Assembly: GCF_014621695.1 (NCBI RefSeq)
Contig: NZ_CP061281.1
Coordinates: forward strand, 3,906,001-3,970,000
Source: Streptomyces xanthii
GTDB lineage: Bacteria; Actinomycetota; Actinomycetes; Streptomycetales; Streptomycetaceae
Direction of reading: 5' to 3'
DNA: 64,000 nt
Part shown: piece after piece, positions 40,344-51,252 of the stretch
How positions within the stretch are numbered: position 1 is the first letter of the stretch
How the letters are laid out: each line of letters begins with the position of its first letter
Program-made: the position numbers and the translations under genes
Notes under the pieces: generated by a model
The model's input: only the letters and a program-made list of their open reading frames with translations
What the model was told of the DNA's origin: nothing
The model's database searches: none

Positions 40344-41054
40344 GTGCGAGTCGTCGTCCGGACGTTCAGCGAGCTGTGCATCACGGTCGGTGCCGCGATC
40401 GTGCTGTTCGTCGTCTACGTACTGTTCTGGACCGGTGTGAAGGCCGACAGTGCGATGAGCCACCAGATCGACGACCTCCAGGACCAGTGGGCGCGCAGAC
40501 CCGTCGCCACCGCCTCCCCCGATCCCGGCCCGGCGCCCGGCGAGGAGTCCGCGGACACCTCGCCGCCCGAGCCGGCCGCGTACCGGGACGGCAAGCCCTT
40601 CGCCGTGATGTACATCCCGCGATTCGGTTTCACGTGGAACAAGCCCGTGCTGCAGAACACGGAGGTCGACACCCTCAAGAAGGGACTCGGCCACTACGCG
40701 GGCACCGCTCAGCTCGGGCAGAAGGGCAACTTCGCGGTCGCCGGCCACCGGCGCACGTACGGCGACCCGTTCAAGGACTTCCCCAGGCTGCGGCCCGGTG
40801 ACCAGGTCGTGCTCACCGACGGCACGACCTGGTTCACGTACGTCATCGACACCGAGCCCTACAAGACGCTGCCCGGGGACGTGGGCGTGATCGACCCCGT
40901 GCCGCGCAAGTCCGGGTACAAGGAACCGGGGCGCTATCTGACGCTCACGACGTGCGAGCCGGAGTGGGGTCACAGCCACCGGCTCATCGTCTGGGCGCAT
41001 CTTGATGCCACTCAGCCTGTGGAGGCCGGGAAACCGGAAGCGTTGCGCCGTTAG
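40344..41054 (+). CDS. Class E sortase (first of three)
   Basis: A 236-aa membrane transpeptidase. An N-terminal anchor (LCITVGAAIVLFVVYVLFW) and linker lead to the sortase beta-barrel with catalytic His (VAGHRRTYGDPF), Cys (LTLTTCEPEW) and Arg (SHRLIVWA). GTG 40344 is preferred to GTG 40338 because the GGGGGG run would otherwise lie too close. A one-mismatch parS-like palindrome lies inside (40627-40640). It should attach sorting-signal proteins to peptidoglycan. Confidence 0.9.
   Translation: MRVVVRTFSELCITVGAAIVLFVVYVLFWTGVKADSAMSHQIDDLQDQWARRPVATASPDPGPAPGEESADTSPPEPAAYRDGKPFAVMYIPRFGFTWNKPVLQNTEVDTLKKGLGHYAGTAQLGQKGNFAVAGHRRTYGDPFKDFPRLRPGDQVVLTDGTTWFTYVIDTEPYKTLPGDVGVIDPVPRKSGYKEPGRYLTLTTCEPEWGHSHRLIVWAHLDATQPVEAGKPEALRR
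40627..40640. promoter_or_regulatory. Degenerate parS-like site
   Basis: GTTTCACGTGGAAC, one mismatch (A to G) to the parS core, in frame within the sortase gene. Similar degenerate sites bind ParB more weakly. Confidence 0.45.
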
Positions 41055-41095
41055 TCTGGTGCGCGTACGAAGACGGCGTGGAAGGAGCGACCGGC

Positions 41096-41257
41096 ATGTA
41101 CGGCTGGATCTGGCGGAATCTGCCGGGCAACGCGTGGGTGAGGGCGCTGATCTCGATCGTGCTCGTCCTCGCGGTCGTCTACGTCCTCTTCCAGTACGTC
41201 TTCCCCTGGGCCGAGCCGCTGCTGCCCTTCAACGATGTGACGGTGAACGGCCAGTGA
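41096..41257 (+). CDS. Small single-pass membrane protein
   Basis: A 53-aa protein: MYGWIWRNLPGN, then a transmembrane helix (VRALISIVLVLAVVYVLFQYV) and a short tail (FPWAEPLLPFNDVTVNGQ). ATG start with GAAGGAG 7 nt upstream, and its stop overlaps the pabA start (GTGA). The ribosome-binding site, coupling and composition support translation. No recognised domain; it may associate with the sortases. Confidence 0.75.
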   Translation: MYGWIWRNLPGNAWVRALISIVLVLAVVYVLFQYVFPWAEPLLPFNDVTVNGQ

Positions 41258-41901
41258 GCACGCGAAAGACCCGCATTCTCGTCGTCGACAACTACGACAG
41301 CTTCGTCTTCAACATCGTCCAGTACCTGTACCAACTGGGCGCGGAGTGCGAGGTGCTGCGCAACGACGAGGTGACGACCGCGCACGCGCAGGACGGCTTC
41401 GACGGGGTGCTCCTGAGCCCCGGCCCGGGCGCCCCCGAGCAGGCGGGCGTCTGCGTCGACATGGTCCGGCACTGCGCCGACACCGGCGTCCCGGTCTTCG
41501 GCGTCTGCCTCGGCATGCAGTCCATGCAGGTCGCGTACGGCGGCGTCGTGGACCGCGCGCCGGAGCTGCTGCACGGCAAGACCTCCCTGGTGCGGCACGA
41601 GGGCAAGGGCGTCTTCAAGGACCTGCCCGACCCGTTCACCGCGACCCGGTACCACTCGCTGGCCGCCGAGCCGGACACCGTGCCCGAGGTCCTCGAGGTC
41701 ACGGCCCGCACCGAGGACGGCATCATCATGGGCCTGCGCCACCGTGAACTGCCGGTGGAGGGCGTCCAGTTCCACCCCGAGTCCGTGCTGACCGAGCACG
41801 GGCACCTGATGCTGGCCAACTGGCTGGCGGAGTGCGGCGACGCGGGCGCGCCGGCCAGATCGGCGGGTCTCGCGCCCGTCGTGGGCAGGGCCTCGGCGTG
41901 A
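41254..41901 (+). CDS. pabA: Aminodeoxychorismate/anthranilate synthase component II (glutamine amidotransferase)
   Basis: A 215-aa class I glutamine amidotransferase that supplies ammonia to PabB or TrpE for folate or tryptophan synthesis. The catalytic Cys is in FGVCLGMQSMQ, the oxyanion motif in SPGPGAPEQAG, and the His-Glu pair in GVQFHPESVLTEHG. GTG start overlaps the previous stop; the stop overlaps the next sortase start (GTGA), so it is translationally embedded in the sortase operon. Confidence 0.93.
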   Translation: MSTRKTRILVVDNYDSFVFNIVQYLYQLGAECEVLRNDEVTTAHAQDGFDGVLLSPGPGAPEQAGVCVDMVRHCADTGVPVFGVCLGMQSMQVAYGGVVDRAPELLHGKTSLVRHEGKGVFKDLPDPFTATRYHSLAAEPDTVPEVLEVTARTEDGIIMGLRHRELPVEGVQFHPESVLTEHGHLMLANWLAECGDAGAPARSAGLAPVVGRASA

Positions 41902-43022
41902 CCGAACTGCGCCCGGACGACCCTCTCGGCGGTCCCTTGCCGGGGCAGCAACAGGGGCATCAGGGGCAGCAGCACCCGTCACCGTGGTTCCGCCCCCCGG
42001 GCGCCGCGGAGCAGCAGCAGCCGGTCCAGGAGCCCGCACCCGAGCCGGAGCCCGAGTGGTACGCCCCCGAGGGCTACGCCCAGGACTGGTACCCGGAGCC
42101 GGATCTCCAGGTGCCGGACGCGCAGACGCCCGTACGGGACGACGAAACGGTTGCTCTGCGCACGGCCGACACCCGGCGCGCGGCGGAGCCCGTCGTCACC
42201 GGCGGCCGTGCGGCGCGCAGGAAGGCCGCCAGGAAGGGCGGAGGGCGCCATGCGGGCGGAGCGGCCCCCGCGCCCGCCGCGGACCCGGAGAAGCCCGACG
42301 ACAGGCCCCTCACGCGCGTCGAGGCCCGCCGCGCCGCGCGGGCCGCGCGCCCGAGCGCCGGCGTGCTGGCGAGCCGCGCCATCGGCGAGGTCTTCATCAC
42401 CCTCGGCGTGCTCATGCTCCTGTTCGTCACCTACCAGCTGTGGTGGTCGAACGTGCGGGCCCACAACATCGCCGGCGACGCCCGCAGCCACCTCGAGGAC
42501 GACTGGGCCAACGGCAAGGGCAAGCCCGGCACCTTCGAGCCCGGCCAGGGCTTCGCCATCCTGCACATCCCGCGGCTGGACGTCGTCGTGCCGATCGCCG
42601 AGGGCATCAGCAAGCCCAAGGTGCTCGACCAGGGCATGGTCGGCCACTACGACAAGGACAGCATCCCGACGGCGATGCCCGACGCGAAGCAGGGGAACTT
42701 CGCGATCGCGGGGCACCGCAACACGCACGGCGAGCCGTTCCGCTACATCAACCGTCTCGAGCCCGGCGATCCGATCGTTGTCGAGACGCGCGACAAGTAC
42801 TACGTCTACAAGATGGCGAGCATCCTCCCGCAGACGCCGCCGTCGAACACCGCGGTGATCGATCCGATCCCCGCCGGGTCCGGTTTCACCAAGCCCGGCC
42901 GGTACATCACACTGACCACCTGCACGCCGGAGTTCACCAGCACCTATCGGATGATCGTCTGGGGCAAGATGGTCGAGGAGCGGCCGCGCGGCAAGGGCAA
43001 GCCGGACGCCCTCGTCGACTAG
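41898..43022 (+). CDS. srtE1: Class E sortase (probable SrtE1)
   Basis: A 374-aa sortase with an unusually long cytoplasmic N-terminus of about 160 residues (Gln/Pro/Glu-rich, then RRAARAARPS), one transmembrane helix (VFITLGVLMLLFVTYQLWW), and a catalytic barrel with His (IAGHRNTHGEPF), Cys (ITLTTCTPEF) and Arg (TYRMIVWG). GTG start overlaps the pabA stop. In S. coelicolor the two sortases in these positions (SrtE1, SrtE2) are needed for aerial hyphae and recognise LAxTG-type signals on chaplins; the names are assigned from gene order. Confidence 0.88.
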   Translation: MTELRPDDPLGGPLPGQQQGHQGQQHPSPWFRPPGAAEQQQPVQEPAPEPEPEWYAPEGYAQDWYPEPDLQVPDAQTPVRDDETVALRTADTRRAAEPVVTGGRAARRKAARKGGGRHAGGAAPAPAADPEKPDDRPLTRVEARRAARAARPSAGVLASRAIGEVFITLGVLMLLFVTYQLWWSNVRAHNIAGDARSHLEDDWANGKGKPGTFEPGQGFAILHIPRLDVVVPIAEGISKPKVLDQGMVGHYDKDSIPTAMPDAKQGNFAIAGHRNTHGEPFRYINRLEPGDPIVVETRDKYYVYKMASILPQTPPSNTAVIDPIPAGSGFTKPGRYITLTTCTPEFTSTYRMIVWGKMVEERPRGKGKPDALVD

Positions 43023-43077
43023 GGCGCACACCGGCGGCGGGCATCACGGGCACGGCACAGGACGGGGCGAACAGTCA

Positions 43078-43842
43078 GTGGCAGCGACGACCGGCCGCGA
43101 GAGCGACCATGAGCAGGACGCGGAGCGCGACGGCGCCCCCGCCTCACCCGCATCCCCGCCGCCGCCCCGCAGGGGCCGGATCGCGGCGGCCGTCAGCGTC
43201 TTCGGCGAACTCCTCATCACCGGGGGCGTGATCCTCGGCCTGTTCGTCGCGTACTCGCTGTGGTGGACGAACGTGATGGCCGACCGGGAGGCCCACAAGC
43301 AGGGCAACAAGGTCCGCGACCACTGGGCCGCGGACAAGGGCCCCGGCGCCCTCGACACCAAGGACGGCATCGGCTTCCTGCACGTCCCCGCCCTGGGCAA
43401 GGGCGAGGTCCTCGTCGAGAAGGGCACCTCGAGCAAGGTCCTCAACGACGGCGTGGCCGGCTACTACACGGACCCCGTGAAGGCCGTCCTGCCCACCAGC
43501 GGCAAGAAGGGCAACTTCTCGCTCGCCGCGCACCGCGACGGGCACGGCGCCAAGTTCCACAACATCGACAAGATCGAGAAGGGCGATCCGGTCGTCTTCG
43601 AGTCGAAGGACAAGTGGTACGTCTACAAGGTCTACGACATCCTTCCCGAGACCTCGAAGTTCGACGTGGACGTCATCGACCAGGTGCCCAAGCAGTCCGG
43701 CGTGAAGAAGCCCGGGCACTACATCACGCTGACGACCTGCACGCCCGTCTACACCTCCCGCTACCGGTACGTGGTGTGGGGCGAGCTGGAGCGCGTCGAG
43801 AAGGTCGACAGCGAGCGCACACCGCCGAAGGAACTGCGCTGA
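43078..43842 (+). CDS. srtE2: Class E sortase (probable SrtE2)
   Basis: A 254-aa sortase with a short cytoplasmic N-terminus, one helix (ELLITGGVILGLFVAYSLWW), and the catalytic set His (LAAHRDGHGAKF), Cys (ITLTTCTPVY) and Arg (SRYRYVVWG). GTG start 56 bp after the preceding sortase. It closely resembles that sortase in the barrel but lacks its long cytoplasmic tail, which suggests tandem duplication. Confidence 0.88.
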   Translation: MAATTGRESDHEQDAERDGAPASPASPPPPRRGRIAAAVSVFGELLITGGVILGLFVAYSLWWTNVMADREAHKQGNKVRDHWAADKGPGALDTKDGIGFLHVPALGKGEVLVEKGTSSKVLNDGVAGYYTDPVKAVLPTSGKKGNFSLAAHRDGHGAKFHNIDKIEKGDPVVFESKDKWYVYKVYDILPETSKFDVDVIDQVPKQSGVKKPGHYITLTTCTPVYTSRYRYVVWGELERVEKVDSERTPPKELR

Positions 43843-43857
43843 CGCCACGGCACACGT

Positions 43858-43899
43858 GAGAGGGCCCCGGCCCCCCTTGTGGGGGACCGGGGCCCTCTC
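43858..43899. terminator. Bidirectional terminator between sortase and pknB
   Basis: 19-nt arms (43858-43876 and 43881-43899) with one C-A mismatch and a TTGT loop, between convergent stop codons. Confidence 0.9.
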
Positions 43900-43917
43900 G
43901 TACGCGAAGCGGGCGGG

Positions 43918-45912
<1,995 letters not shown>

Positions 45913-46141
45913 GGTTACCTACCAGCCCTCTCCGTCGGTTCCGTCCGTCCCGTGCGGGGGCGGGCGGTGTGCCGTCCGGCATACCGTACCCGTCCCACCC
46001 GACGTGACCTGGTCAGCGTCGGGAGCCGTGACAGGACCGGTATCGCCACGTGCGACTTCGTGAAGAACAGGTGACCGGGCTCACATGAAGAGGTGAACCC
46101 GGCCGAGCCTGAGGATGTGTACGTCACTTCCGTCACGTACG

Positions 46142-47605
46142 TCACTTCTTGCCGTTGATGACCGCTTCCATGACGCTCTTCGCGATCGGGGCGGCGAGAC
46201 CACCACCGGAGATGTCACCGCGGTCGGCGTCACTGTCCTCGACGACGACGGCGACGGCCACCGGGGTTCCCGAGCTCGTCTTCGCGTACGAGACGAACCA
46301 GGCGTACGGGGTGCCCTCGTTGTTCACACCGTTCTGCGCGGTACCGGTCTTGCCGCCGACCGTCACGCCGGGGATCCTCGCCGCGGTGCCGGTGCCGCTG
46401 TTGACGACCGTCTCCATCATCGACTGGAGCTTCTGCGCGTTCTCCTTGGAGAGCGGCCGGCTCATCTCCTTGGGCTCGTGCTTCTCGATCGTGTCGAGGT
46501 TCGGAGCCTTCAGCTCGTCGACCATGTACGGCTCCATCAGGGCGCCGTCGTTGGCGATCGCCGCGCCGACCATCGCCATCTGCAGCGGCGTCGCGGCGGT
46601 GTCGTACTGGCCGATGGCGGAGAGCGCGGTCTGCGGCCTGTTCATCTCCTTGTCGAAGTTCGAGGCGCTCGCGCGGACCGGGATGAACTGCTCCTCGTTG
46701 AAGCCGAACTTCTCGGCGGTCTCCCGCATCTTGTCCTTGCCGAGGTCCGAGCCGACCTTGCCGAACACGGTGTTGCAGGACACCCGCAGGGCCTCGCGCA
46801 GCGTCGCGTTCTTGCAGGGCAGGTTGCCCTCGTTCTTCAGCTCCGTCGTCGTGTCCGGCATCGTCCAGGGCAGCGGCGAGTCCGTGCGCTCGTCGGCGCC
46901 CGAGTACAGGCCGTGCTCCAGAGCGGCCGCGGCCGTGACCAGCTTGAAGGTGGAGCCGGGCGGATACGTCTCGCGCAGCGCCCGGTTCACGAGCGGCTTG
47001 TCCTTGTCCTTGTCGAGCCTGGAGAAGGTCTTGCCGTCCTCGTTGAGGCTGCCGGCGAACGACGACGGGTCGTAGGACGGCGTCGACGCGAGCGCGAGGA
47101 TCTTGCCGGTGGAGGGCTCGATCGCGGCGACCGCGCCCTTGCCCCGGTTCTTCAGGCCGTCGTACGCGGCCTTCTGTGCGGCGGCGTCGAGGGTCGTGAC
47201 GACGTTGCCGCCCTCCTTCGGCTTGCCCGTGATCATGTCGAGCGTGCGGCGGAAGAAGAGCCGGTCGTCGCTGCCGGAGAGGATGCCGTCCTCGAGGTTC
47301 TCGATCTGGCTGGCGCCGACGACCTGCGAGGAGTACCCGGTGACGGGCGCCCACATGGGCCCGTCCTTCCAGGTCCGCTTGTACTTGAGGTCGGTGCCCT
47401 TGGTCTTCGTCGACCCGGTGATCGGCTTGCCGTCGACGATGATGTTGCCGCGCTCGGTCGAGTAGCGGGCGATCAGGACACGGCGGTTGTCCTTGTCCGA
47501 GGCGAGGGTGTCCGCCTTGACGTACTGCAGCCAGTTGTCCCGGATGAGCAGGGTCAGGATCAGCAGCCCGCAGAAGATCGCGATTCGGCGCAGGGGCTTG
47601 TTCAC
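46142..47605 (-). CDS. pbpA: Penicillin-binding protein (transpeptidase) PbpA
   Basis: A 487-aa class B PBP with one N-terminal helix (IAIFCGLLILTLLIRDNWL). The transpeptidase motifs are SxxK in PPGSTFKLVTAAA, SxN in RVSCNTVFGK and KTG in VGGKTGTAQNG. GTG start overlaps the ftsW/rodA stop by 4 bp, so the polymerase and transpeptidase are made together as a cognate SEDS-bPBP pair. A longer frame upstream is spurious overlap with the SEDS gene. Confidence 0.94.
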   Translation of the reverse strand: MNKPLRRIAIFCGLLILTLLIRDNWLQYVKADTLASDKDNRRVLIARYSTERGNIIVDGKPITGSTKTKGTDLKYKRTWKDGPMWAPVTGYSSQVVGASQIENLEDGILSGSDDRLFFRRTLDMITGKPKEGGNVVTTLDAAAQKAAYDGLKNRGKGAVAAIEPSTGKILALASTPSYDPSSFAGSLNEDGKTFSRLDKDKDKPLVNRALRETYPPGSTFKLVTAAAALEHGLYSGADERTDSPLPWTMPDTTTELKNEGNLPCKNATLREALRVSCNTVFGKVGSDLGKDKMRETAEKFGFNEEQFIPVRASASNFDKEMNRPQTALSAIGQYDTAATPLQMAMVGAAIANDGALMEPYMVDELKAPNLDTIEKHEPKEMSRPLSKENAQKLQSMMETVVNSGTGTAARIPGVTVGGKTGTAQNGVNNEGTPYAWFVSYAKTSSGTPVAVAVVVEDSDADRGDISGGGLAAPIAKSVMEAVINGKK

Positions 47606-49029
47606 GGTCGGACCACCTGGGTCATCTCGGCGTCGGGACTGGGAGCGGGGGCGGGCGCGGGCCTGCGGGCCGTGTCGCTGATGCGGATCAGGATGCCGAT
47701 GAGCGCCCAGTTCGCGATCACGGACGAACCGCCGTACGCGAGGAACGGCATCGTCATACCGGTCAGCGGGATGAGGCCCATGACACCGCCGGCGACCACG
47801 AAGACCTGAAGGGCGAAGGCGCCGGACAGGCCGACGGCGAGCAGCTTGCCGAAGGGGTCGCGGGCCGCGAGGGCGGTGCGGACGCCGCGCTCCACGATCA
47901 GCGCGTAGATCAGCAGCAGCGCCATCAGGCCGGCGAGGCCCAGCTCCTCGCCGAAGGTGGCGAGGATGAAGTCGGAGTTGGCCGCGAAGCGGATCAGCTC
48001 GGAGTGGCCCTGGCCCCAGCCGGTGCCGAGCGTGCCGCCCGAACCGAACGCCCACAGGGCCTGCATCGCCTGCTCGGAGTGGCCCGGGATGCCCTGACGG
48101 CTGAGCTGGAACTCGCGCATCGGGTCGAGCCAGGCGTCCACACGCTGCTGGATGTGCGGCTCGAAGCTGGCCACACCCACGGCGCCGACCGCGGACATCA
48201 GCAGACCGAAGACGATCCAGCTGGTCCGCTCGGTGGCGACGTACAGCATGATGACGAACATTCCGAAGAACAGCAGCGACGTACCGAGGTCGGTCTCGAA
48301 CACCAGGATGAGGATCGAGATCGCCCAGACGACGAGGATCGGACCGAGGTCACGTCCGCGCGGCAGGTACAGGCCCATGAAGCGCCGGCTGGCCAGCGCC
48401 AGCGCGTCGCGCTTCACCATCAGGTAGCCGGCGAAGAAGACCGCGAGCACGATCTTGGCGAACTCACCGGGCTGGATGGAGAAACCGGCCACGTTGATCC
48501 AGATGCGCGCGCCGAAGATGTTCTGCCCGAGGCCCGGGACGAGCGGCAGCAGCAGCAGGACCAGGGCGCCCAGCATCGAGATGTACGTGTAGCGCTGCAG
48601 GACGCGGTGGTCCTTCAGGAAGATCAGCACGACGATGAACAGGGCGATGCCCATGGCCGTGTACATCAGCTGCCGGGGCGCCGCGTTGCCCGCCTGGTCG
48701 ATCGACTGCAGCAGCTTCGACTGGTCGAGCCGCCAGATGACGACCAGACCGAGCCCGTTGAGCAGCGTCGCCAGCGGCACCAGCAGCGGGTCCGCGTAGG
48801 CCGCGAACTTCCGTACGACGAGGTGCGCGACGCCGGCCATCAGACCGAGGCCGAGCCCGTAGCCGAGCAGGCCCGCGGGCAGCTCGCCGTCGATGGCCAG
48901 GCCCACGTTGGCGTACGCGAAGACGGGGATGACCACGGCGAACACGAGGAGCGCCAGCTCGGTGTTGCGCCGGCTCGGCGCCCCGATGGCGCCGATGGTC
49001 GACGTATGGGTCGTGGAGTTACTGCTCAT
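47602..49029 (-). CDS. SEDS-family peptidoglycan polymerase (FtsW/RodA)
   Basis: A 475-aa protein with 10-12 predicted membrane helices. SEDS motifs are visible: IQPGEFAKIVLAVFFAGYLM, the LGTSLLFFGMFVIML segment with catalytic Asp nearby in FETDLG, GWGQGHSELIRFAANSDFILATFGEE in part, and TGMTMPFLAYGGSSVIANW. ATG start. It is probably the polymerase partner of the adjacent PbpA. Whether it acts in elongation or septation cannot be told from sequence alone. Confidence 0.93.
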   Translation of the reverse strand: MSSNSTTHTSTIGAIGAPSRRNTELALLVFAVVIPVFAYANVGLAIDGELPAGLLGYGLGLGLMAGVAHLVVRKFAAYADPLLVPLATLLNGLGLVVIWRLDQSKLLQSIDQAGNAAPRQLMYTAMGIALFIVVLIFLKDHRVLQRYTYISMLGALVLLLLPLVPGLGQNIFGARIWINVAGFSIQPGEFAKIVLAVFFAGYLMVKRDALALASRRFMGLYLPRGRDLGPILVVWAISILILVFETDLGTSLLFFGMFVIMLYVATERTSWIVFGLLMSAVGAVGVASFEPHIQQRVDAWLDPMREFQLSRQGIPGHSEQAMQALWAFGSGGTLGTGWGQGHSELIRFAANSDFILATFGEELGLAGLMALLLIYALIVERGVRTALAARDPFGKLLAVGLSGAFALQVFVVAGGVMGLIPLTGMTMPFLAYGGSSVIANWALIGILIRISDTARRPAPAPAPSPDAEMTQVVRP

Positions 49030-49053
49030 GGCGTGCTGAGGCCCCCAACGGCT

Positions 49054-50595
49054 CTACTGCTGTGCGCACGCCTTGGCCAGCTGCTGCTCTTCCTCGGAGA
49101 GAGTGGGGCCAGGGGTGGGCTTGGGAGATTGCGATGACTTGGCCTTGCCGGACGGCGACTGCGACGGGCCGGGCGAGGGCGCCTTGCGGAACGAGGCCTT
49201 GGACGCGGTGCCGCCCGAGGTCGTGCCGCCCGCTTCGCCCTCACCGGACTTCGCGTTGCTCTCGCTCTCGGCCTGCTGCCGCTCGGCCTGCTTCTTGCAC
49301 GCGGTGGCCTGCGCCGACAGCTCGACGATCTTGTCCTGCGCGGCCGCCAGGTCGCCTTCGGCGATGGTCGACTCGACCTGCTTGCGCTGGTAGGGCGGCA
49401 GGTACTTGAGTTCGATCTCCGGGTGGTCCTTCTCGACCGCGGACAGGCTCACCCAGGCGAGGTCCTGATTGATGCCGCGGTAGAGCGCCACGTGCTCGTC
49501 GTTCGAGCCGACGAAGTACTGGGTCTGCGTCCAGCGGTAGCCGCCGTACAGGCCGCCGCCGATGACCGCGAGCGCCAGCACCGAGTACAGCGAGCGCTTG
49601 AGCCACTTCCGGCCGCGCCGCGGCTTCACGAAGTCCTCGTCCGCGTACGCGCCGAAGCCCCCCTCGGGCGCGTAGCCGACGTTGTCGCCGCTGCCGGGCG
49701 GGCCGAACTCGCCGCCGCCCCCGCCCTGTCCGGGCGCGGGCCTGCCGAGTCCCGCGGCCCGTCCGGCCGGGGTCTCCATGGCGCCGCCGTCGTGCGGCTG
49801 GTGCTGGTTCTCCGCGACCGCGCCGACGATGACCGGGGCGTCCGAGAGCTGTCCCGCGAGGGTGTCGCCGCTGTCGATGTCGAGGACGTCGGCGACGATC
49901 ACCGTGATGTTGTCGGGGCCGCCGCCGCGCAGCGCCAGCTGGATCAGGTCCTGGACCGTCTCCTGCGGGCCCTGGTAGCTGGCGAGCGTCTCCTCCATCG
50001 TCTGGTGCGAGACGACGCCGGACAGGCCGTCCGAGCAGATCAGGTAGCGGTCGCCCGCGCGCACCTCGCGGATCGAGAGATCCGGCTCGACGTGGTCGCC
50101 GGAGCCCAGCGCACGCATCAGCAGCGAGCGCTGCGGGTGCGTGGTGGCCTCCTCCTCGGTGATGCGGCCCTCGTCGACGAGGCGCTGCACCCACGTGTGG
50201 TCCTGCGTGATCTGGGTCAGCACGCCGTCGCGCAGCAGGTAGGCGCGCGAGTCGCCGACGTGCACGAGGCCGAGCCGCTGGCCGGTCCACAGCAGGGCGG
50301 TCAGGGTGGTGCCCATGCCCTCGAGCTGGGGGTCCTCCTCGACCATCATGCGCAGCTGGTCGTTGGCCCGCTGCACGGCGGTGCCGAGCGAGGTCAGGAT
50401 GTCCGACCCCGGCACGTCGTCGTCGAGCGCGACGATCGTGGAGATCACCTCGGAGCTGGCCACCTCACCGGCGGCCTGGCCCCCCATGCCGTCGGCGATC
50501 GCGAGCAGCCGGGGACCGGCGTAACCGGAGTCCTCGTTGCCCTCGCGGATCATTCCTTTGTGCGATCCGGCGGCGAAGCGCAGTGACAGACTCAT
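49054..50595 (-). CDS. pstP: PP2C-type Ser/Thr phosphatase PstP
   Basis: A 513-aa phosphatase that opposes PknB. The cytoplasmic PP2C domain (about residues 5-235) has the metal motifs REGNEDSG, LLAIADGMGGQAAGE, LVHVGDSRAYLLRDG, ICSDGLSGVV and GGGPDNITVIV. A Gly/Pro-rich linker is followed by a helix (SLYSVLALAVIGGGLYGGY) and an extracellular tail that is coiled then Ser/Pro-rich. ATG 50595 (MSLSLRFAAGSHKG) is chosen; the frame opens to 50640. Confidence 0.94.
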   Translation of the reverse strand: MSLSLRFAAGSHKGMIREGNEDSGYAGPRLLAIADGMGGQAAGEVASSEVISTIVALDDDVPGSDILTSLGTAVQRANDQLRMMVEEDPQLEGMGTTLTALLWTGQRLGLVHVGDSRAYLLRDGVLTQITQDHTWVQRLVDEGRITEEEATTHPQRSLLMRALGSGDHVEPDLSIREVRAGDRYLICSDGLSGVVSHQTMEETLASYQGPQETVQDLIQLALRGGGPDNITVIVADVLDIDSGDTLAGQLSDAPVIVGAVAENQHQPHDGGAMETPAGRAAGLGRPAPGQGGGGGEFGPPGSGDNVGYAPEGGFGAYADEDFVKPRRGRKWLKRSLYSVLALAVIGGGLYGGYRWTQTQYFVGSNDEHVALYRGINQDLAWVSLSAVEKDHPEIELKYLPPYQRKQVESTIAEGDLAAAQDKIVELSAQATACKKQAERQQAESESNAKSGEGEAGGTTSGGTASKASFRKAPSPGPSQSPSGKAKSSQSPKPTPGPTLSEEEQQLAKACAQQ

Positions 50596-50726
50596 GCGCA
50601 CCTCGCCCGTCGGCTCCGGGTACATCCGCACGGTGCCCACCCTCCGGTCGGGAGCGCGCCGAAGTCCCCCGCGGGGACTGCCGCGCCGGCTCGCTCGCTC
50701 CGCTCGCGCTCATTCATGACGTAGCA

Positions 50727-51242
50727 CTACTTCCGCAGCTCGATGACGGTCTTGCCGATGCGGATCGGCGCGCCCAGCGGGATCGGCTGGGGCGTCGTGA
50801 GGCGGGTCCGGTCGAGATACGTGCCGTTGGTGGACCCGAGATCCTCGACGATCCACTGGCCGTCCCGGTCCGGGTAGATCCTGGCGTGCCTGCTCGACGC
50901 GTAGTCGTCGTCCAGCACGATCGTGCTGTCGTGCGCGCGGCCCAGCGTGATGGTCTGCCCCTGCAGCGCCACCGTGGTGCCCGTGAGGGTGCCCTCGGAG
51001 ACGACCAGCTTGGTCGGGGCGCCGCGGCGCTGGCGGCCGCCGCCCGACTGCTGCTGGCGCTGCTGCGGGGGCGCGGCCTGGCGGGCGGCCTGCTGCGCGC
51101 GCCCGCTCTCACGACGTGCGCCGCGCTGTGTGACACGCGTGCCGAACAGGTCGCTGCGGATGACCTGGACGGCCACGATCACGAACAGCCACAGAACGGC
51201 CAGGAAACCCAGCCGCATGACCGTCAGGGTCAGCTCTGACAT
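50727..51242 (-). CDS. fhaB: FHA-domain protein FhaB
   Basis: A 171-aa protein with an N-terminal transmembrane helix (LTVMRLGFLAVLWLFVIVAVQVI), an Arg/Gln-rich linker and a C-terminal FHA domain (about residues 75-170) with the phosphothreonine-binding LGRAHDSTIVL, SSRHARI and DLGSTNGTYLD motifs. ATG 51242 is chosen inside a longer open frame. It reads phosphorylation by PknB-type kinases in the same cluster. Confidence 0.93.
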   Translation of the reverse strand: MSELTLTVMRLGFLAVLWLFVIVAVQVIRSDLFGTRVTQRGARRESGRAQQAARQAAPPQQRQQQSGGGRQRRGAPTKLVVSEGTLTGTTVALQGQTITLGRAHDSTIVLDDDYASSRHARIYPDRDGQWIVEDLGSTNGTYLDRTRLTTPQPIPLGAPIRIGKTVIELRK

Positions 51243-51252
51243 TGCCCCCGCT

